From positions 2,728,001 through 2,792,000 of the forward strand of contig NZ_JAHOOZ010000001.1 of assembly GCF_019075875.1 (NCBI RefSeq): 64,000 bases of DNA, written 5' to 3'. The notes below the pieces were generated by a model. That model was given only the letters and a program-made list of their open reading frames with translations. It was not told the origin of the DNA and ran no database searches. This DNA is from Novosphingobium sp. G106 (GTDB taxonomy: Bacteria > Pseudomonadota > Alphaproteobacteria > Sphingomonadales > Sphingomonadaceae). The position numbers and the translations under genes are program-made. Of the stretch, positions 35,546 to 44,496 are shown piece after piece. Numbering within the stretch: position 1 is the first letter of the stretch; the number at the start of each line of letters is the position of its first letter.

Positions 35546-36337
35546 TCAGAAGCTCAGCTTGAGCGTGCCGACGACGGTGTCGTTCGAATAGCCGTCAATG
35601 CTACGGCCCTCGACGCCGACATACTGGCCCATGACCGACAGGTTCTTGGTGATCGCGAAAGTCGCGCCCACGTTCCAGTCGAGACCGCCCTTGTAATCGA
35701 CGGTCTGGCCCGTGGCGAACTTGGGCGACAGCGCGCCGTCGGTGTAGCCGAGGTGGCCCGACAGCGAGACCGGCGTGTTCGGAATGCCGCCGCTCAGCTC
35801 GCCGTAGATATAGACGTTGTCGTCCTTACCGCCGCCGTTGAAGTTCAGCGCTTCCTGCTTCCAGGCATAGTTCACGCCCAGCTTGCCCGACACCGGACCC
35901 AGCGTCGTCGAAAGCGACGCATAGGGCTCGAAGAACTCAGCCTTGCCGACATGGCCGTTAGGATAGGCGTAGTATAGCAGGCCGACGTCGGCGGTGACGC
36001 CGCTCGCCACGGCGCCGGTCCAGCCACCGAAGATGTCGAGTTCCTGGCTGCCGTAGACGGATTCAGCCGCCGGACCGACGACCTTGAAGCTGGTCGAGGA
36101 CGACCACACGCCGACATAGAGACCGCTCGAGTGGTTGACGTTGATACCGCCCTGGACTGCCGGATCGCCGCTCGACTGCGAAAGGCCGCGGAAGCGGTAG
36201 TCGGTCACGAGAGCGACGTTTCCGGTCACGGTGATCGCGCTCGGCGCGTCCGTTTCGTCGGCGAAAGCGGGCGTCGCCGCCAGAGCAGCACCGGCCAGAG
36301 CAGTAGCGGCGAGCAGGCCGCGAATGGACGTAAACAT
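35546..36337 (-). CDS. TorF-family putative porin
   Basis: A 263-residue outer-membrane protein with signal peptide (MFTSIRGLLAATALAGAALAATPAFA), a first strand block VTGNVALVTDYRFRGLSQSSGDPAVQGGINV typical of the TorF/Gcw_chp family, and a terminal LKLSF. GAGGG lies 8-9 bases before ATG 36337; upstream in-frame ATGs lack homology. The function of this family is unproved; it is thought to be a pore. Confidence 0.85.
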   Translation of the reverse strand: MFTSIRGLLAATALAGAALAATPAFADETDAPSAITVTGNVALVTDYRFRGLSQSSGDPAVQGGINVNHSSGLYVGVWSSSTSFKVVGPAAESVYGSQELDIFGGWTGAVASGVTADVGLLYYAYPNGHVGKAEFFEPYASLSTTLGPVSGKLGVNYAWKQEALNFNGGGKDDNVYIYGELSGGIPNTPVSLSGHLGYTDGALSPKFATGQTVDYKGGLDWNVGATFAITKNLSVMGQYVGVEGRSIDGYSNDTVVGTLKLSF

Positions 36338-36465
36338 CGGTAATTCCCTCACGAAGTAGAGTTGGTCGCCCCAATCTCGCATCGCCTGGCGCCTCGTTCC
36401 GCGGGCGCATTGTTGCGATTGCGGTCTAAGGGTGGAGTCGGATGCTGCATCGCACAAGACACTTT

Positions 36466-36499
36466 GCAATCTTGTGTTACACAATAGCAATCTTGTGTT
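36466..36499. repeat. 13-bp direct repeats upstream of the metallophosphatase
   Basis: GCAATCTTGTGTT occurs at 36466-36478 and again at 36487-36499, starts 21 bases apart, which is two DNA turns. A partial inverted copy (CACAAGA) lies just before. They stand in the gap between the divergent porin and phosphatase genes and look like paired regulator sites. Confidence 0.5.
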
Positions 36500-36578
36500 G
36501 CCATTCAGCAACATGGGATTCTCACACTGCTTGTGGCCCCGCCGACGCCGGCCTATGGCGTGCGCAGGGTTCTCAAAA

Positions 36579-37376
36579 ATGCTCAAAAAGATCCGCCAGC
36601 TCTGGTCGCCCAAAGAGGTCCGGCCGCTACCCGAGGTTCCACCGGGCGAGCGCCTCTATGCGATCGGCGACATCCACGGCCGGCTGGACCTGCTGACCGC
36701 CCTCGCCGCGGAAATCGAGGCCGACGATGCCGCGCGCGGCCCGGCCGAGACCACGATCGTGCTGCTGGGCGACCTCATCGACAGGGGCCCGGCGAGCGCG
36801 GAAGTGCTCGCTTTCGCCCGCGACTGGCGGGAGCGGCGCGCGGTGCGGCTGATTTGCGGCAACCACGAAGAGAAGTTCCTGCAGAGCTTTGACGACCTGG
36901 ATATCTTCCGCAATTTCCTGCGCTATGGCGGGGACGAGACGATCCTCTCCTATCCGGTCGACGCAGCGACTTTCCGCACCGCCGATTTCGCCGAGGCACA
37001 GGCCCTGATGATCGAAGCGGTGCCGGGCGCCGACATCGAATTCATCGGAAGCTTCGAGGATTTCGTCGCGATCGGCGACTACCTGTTCGTCCATGCCGGC
37101 ATCCGGCCGGGCACCGCGATCGAAGCGCAAAGCCTCAAGGACCTGCGCTGGATCCGCGAGCCGTTCCTCAGCCATTCGGGCTGGCATGGGCACATGGTGG
37201 TCCACGGCCATTCGATCAGCGCCGAACCCGAAATGAACGCCAACCGCATCGGCATCGACACCGGCGCCTACATGTCGGGCCGCTTGACCGCGCTGGCGCT
37301 CGAAGGTGGACGGCGCTGGCTGATCGAGACGGCCGAGCATGACGGCGCGATCAGCGTGGCTACGCGGGAGGCCTGA
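36579..37376 (+). CDS. Metallophosphoesterase, PP1/PrpA-like protein phosphatase
   Basis: A 265-residue calcineurin-like phosphatase. The metal and catalytic motifs are in order: GDIHGR, GDLIDRG, GNHEE, then HAG and VHGHS. This set is typical of bacterial Ser/Thr phosphatases (PrpA/PphA) and of ApaH relatives. ATG 36579 has AGGG 9 bases upstream; longer in-frame starts add no homology. It likely acts in the cytoplasm on phosphoproteins. A reversed porin gene and 13-bp repeats lie upstream, RNase P RNA downstream. Confidence 0.85.
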   Translation: MLKKIRQLWSPKEVRPLPEVPPGERLYAIGDIHGRLDLLTALAAEIEADDAARGPAETTIVLLGDLIDRGPASAEVLAFARDWRERRAVRLICGNHEEKFLQSFDDLDIFRNFLRYGGDETILSYPVDAATFRTADFAEAQALMIEAVPGADIEFIGSFEDFVAIGDYLFVHAGIRPGTAIEAQSLKDLRWIREPFLSHSGWHGHMVVHGHSISAEPEMNANRIGIDTGAYMSGRLTALALEGGRRWLIETAEHDGAISVATREA

Positions 37377-37389
37377 CAGGTCCGAAATT

Positions 37390-37821
<432 letters not shown>

Positions 37822-37833
37822 CGCCCTAGCACG

Positions 37834-38559
37834 TCAATCGTTGTCGTCCAACATGCCGCGATCCGACATGTCGCGCTCGAGCAGCAGTTCGAACAGGATG
37901 CCGCCGAGCTGGCCGTCGATTTCGCCCTCGATCTTGTTCGGCCGCCAGCGCCGCTCGAAGGCGCGTACGACAGCGTGGCCGTCGGCGATGTCGTAGCCGA
38001 ACCGCTCGAGCGCCAGATAGAAAGCGCCGGGATTATCGTAGAGCAGGTTCATCTTGGCCTTGGGGGTCGGCAGCGCCAGCCGCAGCTTGGCGAGCCGCGG
38101 CCAGTCGAACAATTCGCCCGGATCCTCCTTGCGTGCCGGGGCGATGTCGGAATGGCCGACGACATTGGCCGGATCGATGTCGTGCCGCTCGACGATGTCG
38201 GCCAGCAGCGGCAGCAGCGCATCCATCTGCGCCTCGGGAAAGGCGCGGTAACCCCATTCGTGGCCGGGATTGACCAGTTCGATGCCGACACTCGCCGAGT
38301 TGATGTCGGTGATCCCGCGCCAATAGGATCGGCCGGCATGCCAGGCGCGCTTGTCCTCGGGCACCAGCGCGGTGACCGTGCCGTCCTCGTCGATGATGTA
38401 GTGCGCGGAGACCTTGGCTTCGGCATCGCAGAGCCGCTCGAGCGCCTCCTGCCCGGTCTGCATGCCCGTATAGTGCAGCACGACCATCGAAACGGGCAGC
38501 GCCCGCTCGTCCCAGTTGGGCGACGGTTGCTCGCGATTGACCAGCCAGCGGTTCACCAC
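37834..38559 (-). CDS. N-acetylmuramoyl-L-alanine amidase (AmpD/AmiD type)
   Basis: A 241-residue amidase_2-domain zinc enzyme that cuts muropeptides between MurNAc and L-Ala. Zinc ligands are visible in MVVLHYTG and VGHSDIAPARKEDPG, and the SPNWDER start is typical. After the domain, about 60 residues form a C-terminal helical part with peptidoglycan-binding-like character. GTG 38559 is used because homology begins there; it lies 10 bases after the chpT stop. No signal peptide was seen, so it may act on recycled muropeptides in the cytoplasm. Confidence 0.85.
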   Translation of the reverse strand: MVNRWLVNREQPSPNWDERALPVSMVVLHYTGMQTGQEALERLCDAEAKVSAHYIIDEDGTVTALVPEDKRAWHAGRSYWRGITDINSASVGIELVNPGHEWGYRAFPEAQMDALLPLLADIVERHDIDPANVVGHSDIAPARKEDPGELFDWPRLAKLRLALPTPKAKMNLLYDNPGAFYLALERFGYDIADGHAVVRAFERRWRPNKIEGEIDGQLGGILFELLLERDMSDRGMLDDND

Positions 38560-38569
38560 CGGATCATGC

Positions 38570-39211
38570 TCACACCACCGGCAGTTCCGCGCCAAGGACC
38601 AGCGCTTCGTCGCTGAGCGCCCATTGCAGATGGCCGCCGAGACTGGCCGCGAGCTCGCGCAGCATTGCCGCGGGCGCGGTGCGGCTGGCGAGTTCGCTGG
38701 CGGGCATGGACCCGTCGAGCGCGCGGCCGATGTCCTTGTCGAAAGCGATCCGCGCGCCGGCGGCGCGCACGACGATCTCGCTGACGCCTTCACGGAGTTC
38801 CGCGCCGATATCGAGCGTGCCGCCGCGCACAAGCGATTCGATGGCGATCAGCGCCAGGTTGAGCAGCGTCTTGACCGCCGGCTTGGGCAAAGCGTCGTTC
38901 GCCAGGGCCCAGTTGACCTCGATCCGGCCGTTGTTGCCGACCAGCGCATCGACCAATTGGCGCGCTTCGGCGACCGGGATCATCTCGCCGAAACCGCCGG
39001 CGGCGCCGAAGGCGAGGCGGAAGAACTTGAGCTTGTCCGCCGAGATCCGCGCGCTCTGTTCGAGCAGTTCGAAGCAGCGCTTCCGCATCTCGGGATCGCG
39101 TTCGTCGGCCAGCAGCTCGAGCCCGTTGGTCAGCGCGCCGACCGGGCTGAGCATGTCATGGCAGAGGCGCGAGCAGAGCAGGCTGGCAAGTTCGAGCGAG
39201 CTGGTGGTCAT
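38570..39211 (-). CDS. chpT: ChpT-like histidine phosphotransferase
   Basis: A 213-residue dimeric phosphotransferase. The phospho-acceptor is His18 in SRLCHDMLSPVGAL. The rest matches a degenerate GHKL-like domain without ATP motifs (LPKPAVKTLLNLALIAIESLVRGG). In alphaproteobacteria ChpT moves phosphate from CckA to CtrA and CpdR, which control the cell cycle and motility. CpdR in turn affects ClpXP proteolysis, and clpX/clpP lie 17 kb away. The start has only a weak, distant ribosome-binding site (GGGGAAA). Confidence 0.85.
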   Translation of the reverse strand: MTTSSLELASLLCSRLCHDMLSPVGALTNGLELLADERDPEMRKRCFELLEQSARISADKLKFFRLAFGAAGGFGEMIPVAEARQLVDALVGNNGRIEVNWALANDALPKPAVKTLLNLALIAIESLVRGGTLDIGAELREGVSEIVVRAAGARIAFDKDIGRALDGSMPASELASRTAPAAMLRELAASLGGHLQWALSDEALVLGAELPVV

Positions 39212-39242
39212 CGTGCGTTAGCTTTCCCCGTTTGATCCCCCC

Positions 39243-39644
39243 TTAACCATCAACCACGCAATGGGAAAGCGGCTCGAAGCCGTTAGTCGTATCGCGCCAG
39301 AAGGCGACCCCACCGCCCGCCACGATGGCCCAGGCCCGGTCGTCGCCGCTGGCATGCTCGCAATCGGTCGCCGAGGGGCGCGGGTGGCCGCTGGGATGCG
39401 AATGGTAGTAGCCGATCAGTTCGGGTCCGCCTGCCCTGGCCTCGCGGTGAACGGCGAATAGCGCGGCCGGGTCGATCTCGAAGCGCAACAGCGGTTCGGC
39501 CGCGACATTGGCCGCCGGGCGCGCCTCGGAAATCCGCCCCGATCGTCCCAAAAGCAGACCGCAGCATTCGGCGGGACCGGCACGCGCGGCTTCTGCAATA
39601 ACTGTTGCAATAACATCACTTGAGACTTCGATGACCATCCCCAT
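39243..39644 (-). CDS. JAB/MPN-domain (JAMM) metalloprotease
   Basis: A 133-residue single JAMM domain. The complete motif is present: Glu26, HSHPSGHPRPSATD giving His81, His83 and Asp94. Bacterial JAB proteins remove small sulfur-carrier or ubiquitin-like tags, or process such tags for thiocarboxylate formation. No partner ubiquitin-like or sulfur-carrier gene is beside it. Its start codon is only 9 bases from the divergent rluD start, so promoters must lie inside the opposite genes. Confidence 0.85.
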   Translation of the reverse strand: MGMVIEVSSDVIATVIAEAARAGPAECCGLLLGRSGRISEARPAANVAAEPLLRFEIDPAALFAVHREARAGGPELIGYYHSHPSGHPRPSATDCEHASGDDRAWAIVAGGGVAFWRDTTNGFEPLSHCVVDG

Positions 39645-39653
39645 CTTCTATCT

Positions 39654-40601
39654 GTGATCCAGGGGGAAAGCATCATCGAAGGCGTGATTTCCGCCGATGG
39701 CCTGCGCCTCGACAAGGCTTTGGCCGACGCGAGCGGACTGTCGCGCGAGCGCGTCAAGGCGCTGCTCGGCGAAGGCCGGATCGCGCTCGGCGGCAAGCCG
39801 GTGAGCCAGGCCTCGCTGAAGCCCGCCCAGGGCACCGCTTTCGCGATTCGCGTTCCCGAAGCCATTCCGGCCAAAGCCGCAGCGCAGGACATTCCGCTGA
39901 GCGTCGCGTTCGAGGACGAATGGCTGATCGTGGTCGACAAGCCCGCGGGGCTCGTGGTCCATCCCGCCGCGGGCAATCTCGACGGGACGCTGGTCAACGC
40001 GCTGCTGCATCACTGCCGCGGCCAGCTTTCGGGCATCGGCGGCGTGGCGCGGCCGGGAATTGTCCACCGGATCGACAAGGACACCTCGGGGCTGCTGGTG
40101 GTCGCCAAGACCGATGCGGCACACGAGGGGCTGGCGAAGCAGTTCGCCGACCATTCGATCGAACGCGCCTATCATGCGGTGGTCGCCGGTCTGCCGGTAC
40201 CGCTCGCAGGCACGATACGGGGTGCGATCGCCCGTTCGAACGTCAATCGCAAGAAGATGGCCCTGGTCGAGGATGGCCGCGGCAAGCATGCGGTCACCCA
40301 CTACAAGACCCTCGAACCGCTACAGGGTGCCGCCCTGGTCGAGTGCCGGTTGGAGACCGGGCGTACACACCAGGTGCGCGTTCATATGTCGTCAATCGGC
40401 CATCCGCTATTAGGGGATCCTGTCTATGGACGTTCTCCCCCACGGCTCCGGCCGATCCTCCAAACCCTCGGGTTTCAGCGCCAGGCGCTTCATGCCGCAG
40501 AGCTCGGCTTCATTCATCCGGGCACCGGAGAAGCTGTCCGTTTCGCCAGCGAATTACCGGAAGACATGGTCACACTGATCGGAGAATTGCGGAACCGGTG
40601 A
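39654..40601 (+). CDS. rluD: RluA/RluD-family 23S rRNA pseudouridine synthase
   Basis: A 315-residue enzyme with an N-terminal S4 RNA-binding domain (LRLDKALADASGLSRERVKALLGEGRI) and the RluA catalytic domain; the active-site Asp141 lies in HRIDKDTSGLLVVAKT. RluD modifies the loop of helix 69 in 23S rRNA. GTG 39654 is used; GTG 39684 is an alternative. The exact RluA/C/D type is assigned from the S4 domain and may need comparison. Confidence 0.85.
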   Translation: MIQGESIIEGVISADGLRLDKALADASGLSRERVKALLGEGRIALGGKPVSQASLKPAQGTAFAIRVPEAIPAKAAAQDIPLSVAFEDEWLIVVDKPAGLVVHPAAGNLDGTLVNALLHHCRGQLSGIGGVARPGIVHRIDKDTSGLLVVAKTDAAHEGLAKQFADHSIERAYHAVVAGLPVPLAGTIRGAIARSNVNRKKMALVEDGRGKHAVTHYKTLEPLQGAALVECRLETGRTHQVRVHMSSIGHPLLGDPVYGRSPPRLRPILQTLGFQRQALHAAELGFIHPGTGEAVRFASELPEDMVTLIGELRNR

Positions 40602-40615
40602 AGAACTTTCGTGTT
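40591..40615 (+). promoter_or_regulatory. Possible EcfG-type stress promoter upstream of rpoH
   Basis: GGAAC (40591-40595), inside the end of rluD, is followed after 16 bases by TGTT, one base from the GGAAC-N16-17-CGTT consensus of alphaproteobacterial EcfG sigma factors. It lies about 95 bases before rpoH. Confidence 0.3.
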
Positions 40616-40707
40616 ATAAACCAAACGTGCGTGGCGGCCAGGGCAGGCGCCTTTTATAGGGCTAGCAACGGTACGCCGACTTTTAAGGAGCGGGGCAACT
40701 CGTAAGC

Positions 40708-41613
40708 GTGAGCGATATGGAACGTAATCTTCCTGTAGTGCCGACTTTGGGTGGTGAGCAGAGCCTCAACCGCTATCTGTCGGAAATCAAGAAGTTCCCT
40801 GTGCTTGCACCTGAGCAGGAATACATGCTCGCCAAGCGTTACTCGGAACATGGTGATCCGGAAGCGGCAGCGCAACTGGTGACGAGCCATCTGCGACTCG
40901 TGGCGAAAATCGCCATGGGCTACCGCGGCTATGGCCTGCCGGTTTCAGAGCTGATTTCCGAAGGCAACATCGGCCTGATGCAGGGCGTGAAGAAATTCGA
41001 GCCCGAGCGCGGCTTCCGCCTGGCGACCTATGCCATGTGGTGGATCAAGGCCTCGATCCAGGAGTTCATCCTGCGGTCGTGGAGCCTGGTGAAGATGGGC
41101 ACCACTGCGGCGCAGAAGAAGCTGTTCTTCAACCTGCGGCGCATGAAGAAGAACCTCGACGCCTACGAAGATGCGGACCTGCATCCCGACGACGTCGCGA
41201 AGATCGCCACCACGCTCGGCGTGTCCGAGACCGAAGTGGTGAACATGAACCGGCGCATGATGCTGGGCGGCGACGCCTCGCTCAACGTCTCGTTCCGTGA
41301 GGACGGCGAAGGCCAGTGGCAGGACATGCTGCCCGACAACGGCCCGCTGCAGGACGAGCTCGTCGCGGATGCCGAAGAGACGACCATGCGCCACGCCATG
41401 CTGGTGGAAGCGATGGACAGCCTCAACGACCGCGAGAAGCAGATCTTGACCGAACGGCGGCTGATCGACGACCCCAAGACGCTCGAGGAACTGAGCCAGG
41501 TCTATCACGTCAGCCGCGAACGCGTCCGCCAGATCGAGGTTCGTGCCTTCGAGAAGCTGCAGAAGGCGATGCAGCGCATCGCCCTCGACAGGCGGCTGAT
41601 CCCGGCGATGTAA
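40708..41613 (+). CDS. rpoH: RNA polymerase sigma-32 factor
   Basis: A 301-residue heat-shock sigma factor. Region 2 contains GYGLPVSELISEGNIGLMQGVKKFEPERGFRLATYAMWWIKASIQEFILRSWSLVK in continuous form, the RpoH box follows (TTAAQKKLFFNLRRMKK), and region 4 has TLEELSQVYHVSRERVRQIEVRAFEKLQ. The first start is GTG 40708; ATG 40717 is equally possible. AAGGAG lies 17 bases before the GTG, unusually far. It directs heat-shock genes such as clpP, whose upstream region here has a CTTGAA element. Confidence 0.93.
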   Translation: MSDMERNLPVVPTLGGEQSLNRYLSEIKKFPVLAPEQEYMLAKRYSEHGDPEAAAQLVTSHLRLVAKIAMGYRGYGLPVSELISEGNIGLMQGVKKFEPERGFRLATYAMWWIKASIQEFILRSWSLVKMGTTAAQKKLFFNLRRMKKNLDAYEDADLHPDDVAKIATTLGVSETEVVNMNRRMMLGGDASLNVSFREDGEGQWQDMLPDNGPLQDELVADAEETTMRHAMLVEAMDSLNDREKQILTERRLIDDPKTLEELSQVYHVSRERVRQIEVRAFEKLQKAMQRIALDRRLIPAM

Positions 41614-41640
41614 TCTCGCTCGTAGGGTGAAACGAATTGA

Positions 41641-41674
41641 CCCCCGCCCCTCATCGGGCGGGGGGTTTTCTTTT
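41641..41674 (+). terminator. rpoH terminator
   Basis: CCCCCGCCC (41641-41649) pairs with GGGCGGGGG (41656-41664) around CTCATC, followed by TTTTCTTTT. It lies about 30 bases after the rpoH stop. Confidence 0.88.
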
Positions 41675-41793
41675 GTCCGGTTTGCTTTGACGGTCATGGC
41701 TCTTGCCCGACAGCGACCGACCGGCCATCCCCGTGGACAGGCTTTACGAAGCCGGACTAGATCGGGGAAACCGTTCAGCCGAGAGGATAAAGA

Positions 41794-42294
41794 GTGAGCC
41801 AGCTACCCGAGATCACGCGCCCGGCCGGGACGTTCGAATGGGTCAAGGAACACCGCCGGCTCTATCTGCGCTCGGGCGGCGCGCAGGGCCATATCATGGA
41901 CCTGACCGGAGCCGACGGCCATCCTTTCGGCACGCACTGCCTGATCCGCTACAAGGGCCGCAAGAGCGGCAAGACGATGATCCAGGGGCTCAGCTACGGC
42001 GACATCGGCGGCGAAGTGGTGATCTGCGCCTCGAAGGGCGGCGCCGACGACAGCCCGCAGTGGTATCACAACATCCGCGCCGCCGAGACGGTCGACTTCC
42101 AGATCGCTACCCAGGCCTTCCGCGCCTCATGGCGCGAGCCCGAGGGCGCCGAGCGCGAAAAGGTCTGGGCCTTCATGGTCGACAGCTTCCCGTTCTACGG
42201 CGTCTATCAGACGCGCACGACCCGCGTGATCCCGCTTATCATGATGAAGGCCATCGAGCCCATCGCGGTGTTCAGCGAAGCCGATCTGTCATGA
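41794..42294 (+). CDS. Nitroreductase/deazaflavin-dependent (DDN-like) family protein
   Basis: A 166-residue split-beta-barrel flavin/deazaflavin-binding protein of the DDN family. Typical blocks are GHIMDL, GTHCLIRYKGRKSGKTMIQGLSYG and SPQWYHNIRAAETVDFQI. In mycobacteria relatives use F420; proteobacterial members are less understood. The start is GTG with AGAGGA upstream. The next gene follows after 43 bases, so the two may be one unit. Confidence 0.78.
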   Translation: MSQLPEITRPAGTFEWVKEHRRLYLRSGGAQGHIMDLTGADGHPFGTHCLIRYKGRKSGKTMIQGLSYGDIGGEVVICASKGGADDSPQWYHNIRAAETVDFQIATQAFRASWREPEGAEREKVWAFMVDSFPFYGVYQTRTTRVIPLIMMKAIEPIAVFSEADLS

Positions 42295-42337
42295 TCTTCA
42301 GGGCCTGACCCGCTCAAACAAGAAATCGGAGAGAACG

Positions 42338-43051
42338 ATGCCCTACAAGATGCTCTATCTGGCCCGCCGCGCGAAGAACGTCGCCTGGGAAGACTGGCCA
42401 CGCACCTGGAAGTCGCACGCCGTCTTCGCCAGCCAGTTCCCGGCGATGGACGGGACGATCGACTGGATGCGCTATACCACGCGCATCGACGATCCCTCGC
42501 TCGGCGACCTGCCGGTCTCTACCGAGCACGACGGCGTCAGCGTCTCCGAGGCGCCGGTGCTCGACACCTTCTACGGCAAGGGCTTCTCGAAGGAACAGCG
42601 CGTGCTGATCGACGAGGACGAACTGCGCGTGTTCGACCGCTACACCCCCGACTTCAGCTTCTACTGCACCGAGAAACGCCCGGTCGACGGTCCGCTGGGT
42701 GAGGCCGCGGTATTCCGCTTCCTGCTGCGCCGGCCCGAAGTGTCGCGCGAGGACTTCGACGCCTATCTCAAGGACGCGCACTCGCGCCTCGCCGCCGAAA
42801 AGGCCGGCGAGCTCGGCGTCAGCCGCTGGGCGATCAATTTCAGCATCGAAGCCCCGCCCGCCCCCTTCCCATTCGACGCGATCGAGGAATGCTGGTTCGC
42901 GACGCCGCAGGATGCTGCCAAGGCGCTCAAGGCCTCGGCGATGGATGCGGTGACCGACGACCTGGCCAAGGTCAGCGTGCCCGAGGGAATGATCACGATG
43001 CTAACCCGGCCCACCCACCGCTGGCCGCGCGAGCCGAAGCCCTCAGCCTAG
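42338..43051 (+). CDS. EthD-domain protein, two repeats
   Basis: A 237-residue dimeric alpha-beta-barrel protein. Two EthD-like halves can be seen: MLYLARRAKNVAWEDWPRTWKSHAVFASQFP near the N-terminus and FLLRRPEVSREDFDAYLKDAHSRLAAEKAG near residue 130. EthD-type proteins often accompany degradation enzymes as helper or small-molecule-binding proteins. GGAGAG lies 4 bases before the ATG. A REP-like element follows the stop. Confidence 0.75.
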   Translation: MPYKMLYLARRAKNVAWEDWPRTWKSHAVFASQFPAMDGTIDWMRYTTRIDDPSLGDLPVSTEHDGVSVSEAPVLDTFYGKGFSKEQRVLIDEDELRVFDRYTPDFSFYCTEKRPVDGPLGEAAVFRFLLRRPEVSREDFDAYLKDAHSRLAAEKAGELGVSRWAINFSIEAPPAPFPFDAIEECWFATPQDAAKALKASAMDAVTDDLAKVSVPEGMITMLTRPTHRWPREPKPSA

Positions 43052-43070
43052 AGCGTCATCGCCTTACACC

Positions 43071-43160
43071 GTCATCCCGGACTTGATCCGGGATCCCGCT
43101 GCCTTTGCGACCTTGCCCCTAGACGCAACGAGCGGGACCCCGGATCAAGTCCGGAGTGAC
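43071..43160. repeat. REP-like inverted repeat pair
   Basis: Arms 43071-43100 (GTCATCCCGGACTTGATCCG...) and 43131-43160 are inverted copies with 27 of 30 bases matching, 30 bases apart. The motif family is shared with 62820-62907 and more loosely 25928-26014. Confidence 0.8.
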
Positions 43161-43185
43161 GAATTTGGTTCGGTCAAGTTGATCA

Positions 43186-43602
43186 CTAGAACGCCGGTCC
43201 CGGCAGCAACGCAAAGCGGTGCATGCCGAAGCTGTTGAACTTGCGCCGGGCGAACTGCCAGCCCGCCGCGGTTCGCACCAGGTCGTCGGCGTAATAGCCG
43301 AGGATTTCCAGCCCCTCGTCGCGGCCGGCGAACTTGCCGGCTTCGCGGATCGTGGTGCGGGCGGTCGCCCGGTCGCCGTCGACGGCGATGACCGGGGCTG
43401 ATGCCAGCTGGGTGAAATAGTCCATGCCCGCGAGGAACCCGGCCATCGCCGCCTGGATCGTGGCATGGCCGGTCAGTTCTGCTCCCGCCACCTCCCAGAT
43501 GCCGTCCTCGGCAAAAGTCGCCATGACCTGCGGCCAGTCCTGCCGGTTGCAGCCGTCGGTGTAGCGGTGAATCAGTTGCTGGATCGCCTCAAGGTCGGTC
43601 AT
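43186..43602 (-). CDS. SnoaL-like/nuclear transport factor 2-fold protein
   Basis: A 138-residue NTF2-fold protein starting MTDLEAIQQLIHRYTDGCNRQDWPQVMATFAEDGIWEV, the usual opening of SnoaL-like polyketide cyclase or aromatic-degradation proteins. The reaction is unknown. GAGGAT lies 6 bases before ATG 43602; an upstream extension has no homology. It starts 19 bases after the convergence-free neighbour at 43622, transcribed in the same direction. Confidence 0.75.
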   Translation of the reverse strand: MTDLEAIQQLIHRYTDGCNRQDWPQVMATFAEDGIWEVAGAELTGHATIQAAMAGFLAGMDYFTQLASAPVIAVDGDRATARTTIREAGKFAGRDEGLEILGYYADDLVRTAAGWQFARRKFNSFGMHRFALLPGPAF

Positions 43603-43621
43603 CGAAACATCCTCTTCGTTA

Positions 43622-44410
43622 TCAGCGGAACTGCCAGGCCAGCCCGAACAGCAAGGAGCGGTCGGGCGCGTCGGACGAAAGCCCGGCATCAGCCTCTACG
43701 TCGAGCTGGAACCTGTCGCTCACCTGCCAGGCCAGCGAGCACGCGACCCGCGCATCGGTGCTGTGCCCGGTCGGGTCGTCATCCCGGAATGCGGCGACCT
43801 CCCCGGTCAGGCTCACCTGCTTGGCGAGCGGGTGCGACAGGCCGACGACACCGCCCCAGGCGAGGTGGTGGCCATTCCCGCTCCCGTTCGCGGCAAGATC
43901 GACTTCGGGGGTGAGATCGAGCTCGAAACCGCTGGGCAGGTCGAAACCGGCCGGAAGCAGCATGCCGAAGCTCGCCGGCCCGCCACCGCGCAACGGCGTG
44001 GTGACGAAGGCCTGCACCGCGACCTTGCCGTTGGGTCCGCTCAGGCTCTGCCTCACGGCGAAGGTGCCATCGCCGATGCCTGCGTCGCGCATGATCGCCC
44101 CCGTAACTCGGTCGCGGCTGCGGTCGATGACATGGCTGGCGAGGCCGATCTGGACTTCTGTGGTCTCGGTGACGCCGACTCGCAGCAGCGCATCGCCCAA
44201 GGTCACTTCGTCCTCGATCGAAGCGCCGTCGCTCGTGTGATCCCAGCCCGCGACGCCAACCTCAATCATGGCGCGACCGGGCGCGAGCGTGCAAGCGGGG
44301 GTACCCAGCCCCGGCCGGTTGGCGCAGAAATCGCGGTCTTCCGCGTGGGCGATCTGCGGCACGAGGCCGAACGCGAGAGAAAGGCCGATCCCGGCGAGTG
44401 ATCTTTTCAT
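43622..44410 (-). CDS. Outer-membrane transporter-like protein
   Basis: A 262-residue protein with signal peptide (MKRSLAGIGLSLAFGLVPQIAHA), a short Cys pair (CANRPGLGTPAC) and alternating beta strands ending WQFR. The pattern fits the MetA-pathway phenol-degradation/transporter-like outer-membrane family (PF13557-like), but that assignment is moderate. It is divergent from mtgA. Confidence 0.6.
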   Translation of the reverse strand: MKRSLAGIGLSLAFGLVPQIAHAEDRDFCANRPGLGTPACTLAPGRAMIEVGVAGWDHTSDGASIEDEVTLGDALLRVGVTETTEVQIGLASHVIDRSRDRVTGAIMRDAGIGDGTFAVRQSLSGPNGKVAVQAFVTTPLRGGGPASFGMLLPAGFDLPSGFELDLTPEVDLAANGSGNGHHLAWGGVVGLSHPLAKQVSLTGEVAAFRDDDPTGHSTDARVACSLAWQVSDRFQLDVEADAGLSSDAPDRSLLFGLAWQFR

Positions 44411-44496
44411 GAAGACATGCCTACTGCCCGATCTCCCCGCGGACAACCGCACTGCGCCCGTTTACCTCGCCGGGCCTCTTCCGCTAACCAGCGGCC

